Shown in pieces: positions 57,090-64,000 of a DNA stretch of 64,000 bases (position 1 is the first letter of the stretch; each line of letters opens with the position of its first letter). Location of the stretch: NCBI RefSeq assembly GCF_001183985.1, contig NZ_LFZW01000001.1, positions 1,023,812 through 1,087,811 on the forward strand, given 5' to 3'. The notes under the pieces were generated by a model. That model worked only from the letters and a program-made list of their open reading frames with translations, had not been told where the DNA came from and ran no database searches. Position numbers and translations under genes: made by a program. The DNA is from Peribacillus loiseleuriae (GTDB lineage: Bacteria > Bacillota > Bacilli > Bacillales > DSM-1321).

Positions 57090-58013
57090 TTACGTGAAAA
57101 TAGGTGGTTCATCTAAATATGGAGCAGTAATACTCAACTTTTCTTCAGTAAAGGGGTGAATGAACTCAATTTTACGGGCATGTAGAGCTTGCCGGGGAAA
57201 TGTTTTCTTCCCGCCATACAATGTATCTCCTGCTAATGGGTGATGAATATGACTTAAGTGAACACGGATTTGATGAGTACGTCCACTTTCTAATGTACAG
57301 CTTATCATCGTTACATTTTTTTTAGGGAAAAATTTGAGAACTTTATAATGAGTAACTGCAGTTTGTCCAGTCGGAGATACTCTTCTTCTCGTGGCATGAT
57401 GGCGGTCCCGCCCTATTTTTGCATCAATGCGACCTTGGACATTCATCACTTGGCCCTCTGCTAGGGCTACATAGGTTCTGGTTATTGTACGTTCTTCTAA
57501 CATTCGATCTAGAATGGCACCAACGAAGGGGTTTTTTGCAAATAGGACAGCACCTGTTGTATCTTTATCAAGGCGGTGGATATGCTTAATAAACGGTTGT
57601 TGATTCGTTGCTGCTAAGTGATAAGCAACTCCATTAAGGAGTGTGTTATTTTGTTCAGGATTTGCGGGATGGGTATCCATACAAGCTTGTTTATTAGCAA
57701 TTAAAAGGTGGTCATCTTCATATAAAATTTCGATATGGAGATCCTTCGGCACTGGGTAATCCGTGATAGGAAATTCGAATACGGGGATCCCAAGCAAATC
57801 ATCTTGTTGTAAAGGTTTTGTCCACTGAGCAATTTCTCCATTAATTGTCACCTTTTTGCTCATTCGCCATTCGTGTAACAGCTTTTTGGGAGCTTTCCAA
57901 TAGTCTTTCATAAGTTTTTCTGTTGTTAATTCATTCCACTTTTTGGGCACAATTATTACCAAATTATCTTGAATTCGCTTGTTAGTAAGCAATTTTTTCA
58001 CCACTTTCGACAT
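57090..58013 (-). CDS. RluA-family pseudouridine synthase
   Basis: 307 aa. The catalytic aspartate is in HIHRLDKDTTGAVLFAKN (near residue 146); the second motif is ESGRTHQIRVHLSHIHHPLA. The N-terminal about 85 residues look like an S4-type RNA-binding region. It isomerises uridine in rRNA or tRNA; its place next to yhcU matches B. subtilis yhcT. The start is uncertain: ATG at 58013 has no clear binding site, while TTG at 57992 is preceded by AGTGGTGA. Confidence 0.9.
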   Translation of the reverse strand: MSKVVKKLLTNKRIQDNLVIIVPKKWNELTTEKLMKDYWKAPKKLLHEWRMSKKVTINGEIAQWTKPLQQDDLLGIPVFEFPITDYPVPKDLHIEILYEDDHLLIANKQACMDTHPANPEQNNTLLNGVAYHLAATNQQPFIKHIHRLDKDTTGAVLFAKNPFVGAILDRMLEERTITRTYVALAEGQVMNVQGRIDAKIGRDRHHATRRRVSPTGQTAVTHYKVLKFFPKKNVTMISCTLESGRTHQIRVHLSHIHHPLAGDTLYGGKKTFPRQALHARKIEFIHPFTEEKLSITAPYLDEPPIFT

Positions 58014-58199
58014 ATAAATATTAAATTCGACAAAATACTACATTGTTCTGATAGAATGATGGAATTTTCACCAATCTTTCTACCTATAAAAAAAGCAAGT
58101 GGCGATATTTACCACCCTTTCTTCCTAAATCTTATGGTATTCTATTGAAAGAAACTGAAACCATTATCATACTTATTGATTTACAAGGGTGGGTTGTTA

Positions 58200-58598
58200 G
58201 TGAAGGTTGTTTACTCTTCTACATATGAACAAGAACAAAGAATAGAAAATCTTGTATCATATTTTTTTAACTTTATTTTCCCGACTTACTTTCCGGAAGA
58301 CGAAATCTCACATTTTAAAAAAATTGGTGTGCTTAAGTCTGAGGCATACGCTGGGACGTTAAGAAGAGCGTATCAGATTATGACTAGTTTGCAAGTAATC
58401 ATCACGATTCTTGAGAAAAATGAAAATAGTGAACAGTATTCGATTGATATGAAAAGGGAATTACTCTTAAGCAAGAATATTCAATTACTTAATGAAAGCG
58501 GTATGTTTTTCCCTTTTCTTAGCAATCACTTTCTTCAATCAACTAATGAAAACTCCTCGATGGTCTATGAAGAGCCGGCCCATCAATTTTTAAACTAG
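58200..58598 (+). CDS. yhcU: YhcU-like hypothetical protein
   Basis: 132 aa, mostly helical. MKVVYSSTYEQEQRIENLVS at the N-terminus and LRRAYQIMTSLQVIITILE in the middle resemble B. subtilis YhcU, and position next to the RluA gene agrees. No known function. GTG at 58200 is 7 nt after AAGGGTGG; the longer frame from 58176 has no binding site. Confidence 0.75.
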   Translation: MKVVYSSTYEQEQRIENLVSYFFNFIFPTYFPEDEISHFKKIGVLKSEAYAGTLRRAYQIMTSLQVIITILEKNENSEQYSIDMKRELLLSKNIQLLNESGMFFPFLSNHFLQSTNENSSMVYEEPAHQFLN

Positions 58599-58611
58599 TC
58601 ATGATCTTTCA

Positions 58612-58665
58612 TTTTACCTAAACAAGAGGCTGACGCAAATTCGTCAGCCTCTTGTTTAGGTAAAA
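58612..58665. terminator. Bidirectional terminator between yhcU and bdbD
   Basis: Perfect 24-bp stem (58612-58635 with 58642-58665; core AAGAGGCTGACG / CGTCAGCCTCTT) with a 6-nt loop and A/T flanks. Confidence 0.9.
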
Positions 58666-58743
58666 GGTAAGAATATAAAAGTTCTTTAATGGATCGGGAG
58701 TTTAGTGTAAAGGGCAAAGTACCTCAAAGAAAATTTCGCTTTT

Positions 58744-59220
58744 CTAATTAACACCATTAACTTCGAACCAGTGTTTAAACGTTGCTACTTCATTCTCGCC
58801 AATGATACGATCTTGCTCTACGCCATTTTTATAGAAAACAATTGTTGGGGTTTCCTTCAAATTGTAATCATTCCAGCCTTGTTCGAATTCGAGAAGATTG
58901 TATTGAACAAGGTCGATTCCCATTTCTTCAGCAAGCGGAGCTACAACTGGTGTTGTTCTTTTGCAGTGTTCACAAAGTGGACTGAAGTAATAAACGGCTA
59001 CATCTTCTTTCGCTTTAAGCTTTTTATCTAATTGAGCTGGCAGGATGATGTTTTGATAGTTTGGATCATCCAATTGGTCGATAGTTGCTTGAGCCAGCTT
59101 GTCGGTACCATATGGATTATCGGCTGCCTTTAATTTTTCGTCTTTTTGCATAGTCGTTACAATCCCTAGTGTTGCGAATAACGCAAGGATGATGACTAGA
59201 AAGATAATGATTTTTTTCAT
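58744..59220 (-). CDS. Membrane-anchored thioredoxin-like thiol oxidase (BdbD-type)
   Basis: 158 aa. N-terminal membrane anchor/signal (IIIFLVIILALFATLGIV) and an extracytoplasmic thioredoxin fold with the active site CEHC (in SPLCEHCKRTTPV, residues about 82-85) and cis-Pro loop ETPTIVFYKNG. Shorter than B. subtilis BdbD (about 220). Its start overlaps the stop of the DsbB-like gene by 4 nt, so the pair acts together in forming disulfides in exported proteins. Confidence 0.85.
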   Translation of the reverse strand: MKKIIIFLVIILALFATLGIVTTMQKDEKLKAADNPYGTDKLAQATIDQLDDPNYQNIILPAQLDKKLKAKEDVAVYYFSPLCEHCKRTTPVVAPLAEEMGIDLVQYNLLEFEQGWNDYNLKETPTIVFYKNGVEQDRIIGENEVATFKHWFEVNGVN

Positions 59221-59654
59221 GCGTACTCCCCCTTGGATTTATTCCAGATGATAGTGCTACAGATGAAGATTAAGACGAATGCAGTTAAAGCAAGGAACGG
59301 AATGGTAACAAAGCCAAACCAGTTAATGTATTGCCCTGTACAAGGAACTCTTCCACAGGAAGCAGCATGATCACCGAATAGAGCAACTTTTTGAATTAAA
59401 TAATGATAGCTTGAAATTAGTGCTCCAACCCCGGATAGAATCATGGTATATAAACTAATCCGATAATCTTTTCTAACAACCGCAATCCCTAATATCACTG
59501 TAAATGGATACATGACAATTCTTTGGAACCAACATAGGTCACATGGTTCATATTGCTTAATTTCAGAAAAATACAAACTTCCGAGTGTTGCGATGACAGA
59601 TACTGCCCACGCAATAAATAAATAGTTATCACGATTGTTTTTTGTCGTTTTCAT
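59217..59654 (-). CDS. bdbC: DsbB-family disulfide oxidoreductase (BdbC-type)
   Basis: 145 aa, four membrane helices. Periplasmic-side cysteine pairs are CDLC (in YEPCDLCWFQRIVMYPF) and the more distant pair in SCGRVPCTG. The protein passes electrons from the thioredoxin-like partner to quinone. First gene of the two-gene operon; ATG at 59654 follows GGAGAG. Confidence 0.92.
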   Translation of the reverse strand: MKTTKNNRDNYLFIAWAVSVIATLGSLYFSEIKQYEPCDLCWFQRIVMYPFTVILGIAVVRKDYRISLYTMILSGVGALISSYHYLIQKVALFGDHAASCGRVPCTGQYINWFGFVTIPFLALTAFVLIFICSTIIWNKSKGEYA

Positions 59655-59765
59655 CTTCTCTCCACCTATTGTTTTTTCATGAAAATTATAGTATGTCCAA
59701 AGCCCTTATGCAAAATAAATGTACTTACTAAAAGTTATTTAGGCAATGTTAAAAGGTGGATTTAT

Positions 59766-59870
59766 ATGGATACTTTAAGTAGAATTGCTGCTTGTTATAT
59801 AAGTATTCCAGGTAAACGCAAAGGAATGAATAGACTTTCATCCGGAATTAGTGATGAGATATTAAGGTAA
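59766..59870 (+). CDS. Possible 34-codon small protein
   Basis: ATG at 59766 with AAAGGTGG nicely spaced; the peptide begins MDTLSRIAACYISIPGKRKG. No family is recognised and there is no terminator. It may be a chance frame in the 380-bp gap 59655-60114, which has nothing else. Confidence 0.25.
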   Translation: MDTLSRIAACYISIPGKRKGMNRLSSGISDEILR

Positions 59871-60114
59871 ATTAAATAGGTATAAAGAAGTGGAAAAATA
59901 AGATGACTTAGACTTTCATAAATGTAAAAAATAGAAATGTGAAAACATCCTTGATTTCTACGTTTTAAGTAGTTACAGAACCTATTTTATTCTTTTGTAA
60001 CAGTCGCTTTTTCTGCTTCTTTTTTTTATACAAATGTGGTACGGTAAAAAGGAAATATATCCAAATTTGAATTTTCGAAATATTATCCACGTTATAGAAA
60101 AGGGGACTGTACTT

Positions 60115-61845
60115 GTGAATTGGAAAGATACATACGCAAAATGGGCAGAGGATCAAAATTTAGACAACGAATTACGAGTGTTGCTTAATCAGTTAGAAGG
60201 CGATGATGCCTTACTTGAGGAAGCATTCTATAAAAACCTTGAGTTCGGAACAGGTGGAATGCGTGGGGAAATCGGCGCAGGAACAAATCGAATGAATGTG
60301 TATACGGTCAGAAAGGCAACATTGGGACTAGCTCAATATATAGAATCATTTGGTGAGGAAGCGAAATTACGCGGTGTGGTCATTGCTTATGATTCCAGAC
60401 ATAAGTCTCCAGAATTTGCATTAGAAGCAGCTAAGACCCTTGCTACTTCAGGAATTAAAGCCTATCTCTTCGATGAGCTACGTCCGACACCAGAATTATC
60501 ATTCGCCGTTCGAGAATTGAATGCTTTCGCGGGAATTGTCATTACTGCAAGCCATAATCCACCTGAATATAACGGATATAAAGTATATGGTCCAGATGGA
60601 GCCCAGTTGCCACCAGATGCCGCAGACAAAGTCATTCATTATGTAAATGCGATTGAAAATGAACTTGTTATCCAAGTTGATGATGCTGAGATATTGAAAG
60701 AAAAAGGGTTTATTGTTTCCATTGGAGAAGAACTGGATGCAGCCTATAATGAACAATTATTAAGTATTCCTGAAAACCCAAACCTCGCAGCGAAAACGGA
60801 TATTTCAATTGTCTTTTCACCGCTTCATGGTACAGCTAACAAATCCGTGCAACGTGCATTGAAGGATCTTGGATATAAGAATGTCCACGTTGTAAAGGAA
60901 CAGGAGCTTCCTGATCCTAATTTTTCTACAGTAACCTCTCCGAATCCAGAGGAGCCTGCGGCATTTGAATTGGCTATTGAGCTTGGTAGCAAAGTAGATG
61001 CAGATCTATTAATTGCAACAGATCCGGATGCAGATCGTCTTGGAGTCGCGGTTAAAAATTTAGATGGGGAATATGTGGTTTTAACTGGAAATCAAACCGG
61101 TGCACTGCTCTTGGACTATTTATTGAAACAAAAACAAGCAAAAGGTACCCTATCTACAAATGGAGTGATATTGAAAACGATTGTGACATCCGAAATTGGC
61201 CGCGCAATTGCTACTAGTTACGGGTTACAAACTATAGACGTCTTGACTGGGTTTAAATTCATAGCTGAGAAAATTGGTCAGTACCACGAAACAGGTCAGC
61301 ACCAGTTTCTATTTGGATATGAAGAAAGCTATGGCTATTTAATTAAAGACTTCGCGAGAGATAAAGATGCTGTACAATCTGCAGTTCTAGCTACAGAGGT
61401 TTGTGCGTATTACAAACAACAAGGCATGACATTATATGAAGGATTATTAGAAGTGTTTGAAAAATATGGTTTTTACTTGGAAGGGTTACAATCACTTACG
61501 CTAAAAGGGATTGATGGTGCCAGACAAATACAGGGGATCTTGAACGAGTTCCGTGAAAATCCGCCAAAAGAAATTGCCGGGTACCATGTAGCGGTACAGG
61601 AAGATTACCAAAGTAGTCAAAAGTTTTTATTGCTAAAAAACGAACAAACCGTAATTGACTTACCTAAATCCAATGTACTCAAATACTTTTTAGAAGACGG
61701 CACATGGGTTTGTTTACGACCATCGGGTACTGAACCGAAAATCAAATTTTACTTTGGTGTACAAGGAAAGACGATGAAGGACACGAAAGAAAAATTAACA
61801 GTCGTTATGGAAGACTTCATGACACGTATTCAACAATTGATTTAA
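60115..61845 (+). CDS. pgcA: Phosphoglucomutase (alpha-D-phosphohexomutase)
   Basis: 576 aa. Interconverts glucose-1-P and glucose-6-P for UDP-glucose and glycolipid synthesis. Phosphoserine loop [15 protein letters not shown] (Ser near residue 149), metal loop TDPDADRLG, sugar-binding [10 protein letters not shown], phosphate-binding [12 protein letters not shown]. The GTG start at 60115 follows AAGGGGA; upstream in-frame codons lack a binding site. Corresponds to B. subtilis pgcA (yhxB) in this neighbourhood. Confidence 0.95.
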   Translation: MNWKDTYAKWAEDQNLDNELRVLLNQLEGDDALLEEAFYKNLEFGTGGMRGEIGAGTNRMNVYTVRKATLGLAQYIESFGEEAKLRGVVIAYDSRHKSPEFALEAAKTLATSGIKAYLFDELRPTPELSFAVRELNAFAGIVITASHNPPEYNGYKVYGPDGAQLPPDAADKVIHYVNAIENELVIQVDDAEILKEKGFIVSIGEELDAAYNEQLLSIPENPNLAAKTDISIVFSPLHGTANKSVQRALKDLGYKNVHVVKEQELPDPNFSTVTSPNPEEPAAFELAIELGSKVDADLLIATDPDADRLGVAVKNLDGEYVVLTGNQTGALLLDYLLKQKQAKGTLSTNGVILKTIVTSEIGRAIATSYGLQTIDVLTGFKFIAEKIGQYHETGQHQFLFGYEESYGYLIKDFARDKDAVQSAVLATEVCAYYKQQGMTLYEGLLEVFEKYGFYLEGLQSLTLKGIDGARQIQGILNEFRENPPKEIAGYHVAVQEDYQSSQKFLLLKNEQTVIDLPKSNVLKYFLEDGTWVCLRPSGTEPKIKFYFGVQGKTMKDTKEKLTVVMEDFMTRIQQLI

Positions 61846-61863
61846 TGGGTGTGTAAAGAAAAG

Positions 61864-61986
61864 AGAGCGTCTCATAAGGGTCTGACCTCGCAAGCTAAAT
61901 CAGTATGTAGTATTTCACACACTACTCTTGTACTGTATTTAGTTGTTGCGGGGTCTAACCCTTTGCTTTGAGACGCTTCCTTTTTC
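61864..61986. repeat. Palindromic element inside a convergent terminator (copy 2)
   Basis: Outer arms GCGTCTCA (61867-61874) and TGAGACGC (61969-61976) enclose AAGGGTCTGACCTCGCA / TGCGGGGTCTAACCCTT, and inside that CTAAATCAGTA / TACTGTATTTAG. The GACCTCGCA...TGCGGGGTCT core matches 34076-34153. It separates convergent pgcA and yhdB. Confidence 0.7.
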
Positions 61987-62025
61987 ATGTATATATGTTT
62001 CCAATTTGCAGAAGCTATAGCAATG

Positions 62026-62268
62026 TTAGCTAGGAAGAAGCTCAAAGTAATCTGTCGTATTTTCAGCTGCGTGATCGAGATAACGAAGTAATGCATGTAG
62101 ATATGTCTCAATGAGCTTGTAATCATGTTCAAAGTGGTATGCATGTAAAAAGCGTTCAATCTTTTTTGAAAGAAAATGATCTCGAGTGCGGACCATTAAA
62201 ATAAGCAAATTATCCCATTCCGACCTGTGCGTGTAAAACAATGCTCTGTCGTAATCCGTTTTGGTCAT
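62026..62268 (-). CDS. yhdB: YhdB-like small protein
   Basis: 80 aa, helical and charged, starting MTKTDYDRALFYTHRSEWDN and matching the size and order of B. subtilis YhdB. Function unknown. ATG at 62268 follows AAGGAGGAG. Confidence 0.82.
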   Translation of the reverse strand: MTKTDYDRALFYTHRSEWDNLLILMVRTRDHFLSKKIERFLHAYHFEHDYKLIETYLHALLRYLDHAAENTTDYFELLPS

Positions 62269-62390
62269 GAAATCTCCTCCTTACTAAGGAGCTATTTGTA
62301 GTTTGTTCAAACTCGTTCGTTCATTACGAAGAAAAATGTGGAGATGCTAATTCTTAGGGATTGTTGTTATTTACCTGAATAAAGTAAAAC

Positions 62391-62432
62391 TTCATCAGTG
62401 GAAGTTTTCTTACCCTTCATTGCTGGTTAGCC
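62391..62432. repeat. Dispersed repeat, diverged copy F (reverse orientation)
   Basis: AAAGTAAAACTTCATCAGTG, then GAAGTTTTCTTACCCTTCAT, then TGCTGG, aligns with the reverse complement of copy C. It stands upstream of the M14 peptidase gene. Confidence 0.4.
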
Positions 62433-62504
62433 TCTCACCAACCAGAGATTTTCTTTTAAAAAAACTGAACAGGCTAATCTAGGATAAATGAAGGTGGTGC
62501 ATGA

Positions 62505-63485
62505 ATGAAATACTTCATCGTTTGTATAGCAGGTTCCCTGATTTTGACTTCGTTTCCCATTCAAGCAGCTATAAAGACACTAAATCCTGTTTATTCAGTT
62601 CAGCAGTTTGAAAAAGAATTAACGGATTTGGAGCAACGCTATAAACTTGACTTGATATCAATCGGCCAATCTGAAAAAGGAAAGGCTATTTGGGCAGTAA
62701 AGCTTGGAAAAGGAAAAAAAAACATTTTGATTAGCGGTTCGCATCACGGCAGAGAATGGCTCTCGACTTTATTAATCATGAAAATAATCAAAGCTTACGC
62801 GGAAGCTTATGAATCAAAGTTGAACATCGATGGGTATTCCACATCTATATTAGATGAAATCAGTCTTATATTTGTGCCTCTGTTAAATCCGGATGGCGTT
62901 CAAATCCAGCAAGGTGATTTTTCCGCATTTAATCTTCAGGAAAAATGGGCATTGTTTGGGATGAACAACTTTAGCACAAACTGGTCAAGGTGGAAGGCGA
63001 ACGCAAGAGGAGTAGATTTAAATCGTCAATATCCTGCTGGTTGGAGCGAGCTGGACACAAATACCCAGGCACCAAATTATCAATTTTATAAAGGAAAGAA
63101 ACCGCTTCAGGCCTCTGAATCAAAAGCGCTCGTCCTCTTTACGAAACAAATCAATCCAATACTTGCTGTATCCTATCATACATCTGGACGTGAAATTTTC
63201 TGGTATTACCATAATAAACCTGAGAATATCTTACGTGATTATTCTTTGGCAAAAAAGACGGCGATTTTAACAGGTTACAACTTGTCTATTCCTGAGAAAC
63301 ATGCCAATGGAAGTGGCTATACAGATTGGTTCATTACTGAGTATGAACGACCAGCCATGACGATTGAGTTAAGCTATCTCGTCGATGAAACAAGCCCTCC
63401 AATTGAGGTGATCCATGAGGAATGGAATCGCAACCGTGCCGTATTATTGATGCTTGCAGCGGAAGTTTGCAAAACCGTAGAATAA
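62505..63485 (+). CDS. Secreted M14-family zinc carboxypeptidase
   Basis: 326 aa with a cleavable signal (YFIVCIAGSLILTSFPIQA). Zinc ligands HGRE in SGSHHGREWLSTLL (about residues 84-87) and the distal His in VSYHTSGREIFW; the arginine/asparagine pair is in VDLNRQYPAGW, and the catalytic Glu is in MTIELSYL. The layout fits gamma-D-glutamyl-L-diamino acid endopeptidases acting on peptidoglycan stem peptides. ATG follows AAGGTGGTG. The small secreted YhdC-like gene follows 54 nt later. Confidence 0.9.
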   Translation: MKYFIVCIAGSLILTSFPIQAAIKTLNPVYSVQQFEKELTDLEQRYKLDLISIGQSEKGKAIWAVKLGKGKKNILISGSHHGREWLSTLLIMKIIKAYAEAYESKLNIDGYSTSILDEISLIFVPLLNPDGVQIQQGDFSAFNLQEKWALFGMNNFSTNWSRWKANARGVDLNRQYPAGWSELDTNTQAPNYQFYKGKKPLQASESKALVLFTKQINPILAVSYHTSGREIFWYYHNKPENILRDYSLAKKTAILTGYNLSIPEKHANGSGYTDWFITEYERPAMTIELSYLVDETSPPIEVIHEEWNRNRAVLLMLAAEVCKTVE

Positions 63486-63538
63486 GAAGAAAAATATGAT
63501 CCATACTATAGCTATACCATTGCAACAGGAGGAAAACG

Positions 63539-63847
63539 ATGAAGAAAATCATAGGTTTACTTATATTCATCCTGAGTCTTAGCACGTTCCAACAAGTTTT
63601 GGCCCAACAGCCCGATTATGAAAAATACGGAAAAATTGCCATTGTTGTTGTTCAAGCAAACCATCCGGCTGAAGAAGTCACCGATTACGAATATAAAGGC
63701 CGAAAACAATTGACAAAAGATGAAGTAGAAGATGATTTTCTTTTCTTGGTAGCAGAAAATGGAAAAGAATTCAATGTGCTTGTCAAAATCAAACATAACT
63801 TAGCCAATAATAAGCTATTAAATTTAACGGTTGAAGAAAGTAAGTGA
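63539..63847 (+). CDS. yhdC: Secreted DUF3889 protein (YhdC-like)
   Basis: 102 aa with a signal peptide (MKKIIGLLIFILSLSTFQQVLA). The mature part, starting PDYEKYGKIAIVVVQANHP, is a small single domain of the DUF3889 family, of unknown function. ATG follows AGGAGG. Probably co-transcribed with the M14 gene. Confidence 0.85.
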   Translation: MKKIIGLLIFILSLSTFQQVLAQQPDYEKYGKIAIVVVQANHPAEEVTDYEYKGRKQLTKDEVEDDFLFLVAENGKEFNVLVKIKHNLANNKLLNLTVEESK

Positions 63848-63859
63848 ATGAGGTAATTG

Positions 63860-63891
63860 AAAGGCATGGCAGAAAGCTGTGTCTTTTTTTG
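63860..63891 (+). terminator. Terminator of the M14-yhdC unit
   Basis: AAGGCATGGC / GCTGTGTCTT stem with G-U pairs and seven T. Nothing is recognised from 63892 to the end. Confidence 0.75.
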
Positions 63892-64000
63892 AAATAAAAT
63901 GAAGGTTATTAAATAAAGAAGAATGGAGGATATGCGGATTCTTATTTGGGAGCCATTCCAACTACCGTCATGTTCCCACGCTTTTATATATATTACTGTT

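Overview
The window is chromosomal DNA of a low-GC, endospore-forming member of the Bacillaceae. The evidence is Bacillus-type Shine-Dalgarno sites with many TTG/GTG starts, a GerA/GerB/GerC spore germinant-receptor operon, the sporulation genes prkA and yhbH, and gene order matching the B. subtilis rrnD-trnD to yhdC interval (queG/yhbA - yhbB - trmL/cspR; prkA - yhbH; an RluA-type synthase - yhcU; pgcA; yhdB; yhdC). No prophage, insertion sequence or CRISPR array was seen. Accessory genes lie as islands between these conserved landmarks.

Layout: 1-1660 is the 3' end of a 23S rRNA gene, a 5S gene and 14 tRNA genes. 2.0-4.1 kb has D-serine ammonia-lyase and a divergent XRE-cupin regulator. 4.4-7.5 kb is a graveyard of a short-chain acyl/ketone-body catabolic cluster (remnants of 3-hydroxybutyrate dehydrogenase, 3-hydroxyacyl-CoA dehydrogenase, thiolase and a GntP-type permease). 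It ends in an intact scoA-scoB CoA-transferase pair. 9.4-18 kb has an AbrB-type membrane protein, a metallo-beta-lactamase-fold hydrolase, a TetR regulator, a HAD hydrolase, tRNA-Gly, a quinone oxidoreductase, a B3/4 protein and queG. 17.7-28.8 kb has yhbB, trmL, an NfrA-type flavoreductase, prkA, yhbH and the germinant-receptor operon. 29-40.5 kb has an exporter-type MFS protein, two tandem M20 amidohydrolases, an RDD protein, Mpg, ProC, a GlcD-type oxidase and DUF2071, DUF2935 and DUF4097 proteins.

40.9-50.5 kb is the most interesting part. It holds an MFS symporter and an IclR regulator facing an operon of aspartase-like lyase 1, aldehyde dehydrogenase, alcohol dehydrogenase, aspartase-like lyase 2 and malic enzyme, with alanine dehydrogenase beyond. 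Both lyases have replaced residues that bind substrate in the aspartase/fumarase family. A 15-bp operator (GTTC-N7-GAAC) occurs twice just behind the -10 of the lyase promoter and once, imperfectly, upstream of the MFS gene, next to a CcpA-type cre site. I read this as a dedicated uptake and catabolic system for an unidentified substrate, probably not aspartate itself.

51-64 kb has Ald, EcsC, a Pit phosphate transporter with its DUF47 partner, an aldo/keto reductase, a GlsB/YeaQ protein, a pseudouridine synthase, YhcU, a BdbD/BdbC-type thiol oxidation pair, phosphoglucomutase PgcA, YhdB, an M14 carboxypeptidase-like protein and YhdC. Several families of small palindromic intergenic repeats are scattered through the window, often just before a gene start or inside a terminator.
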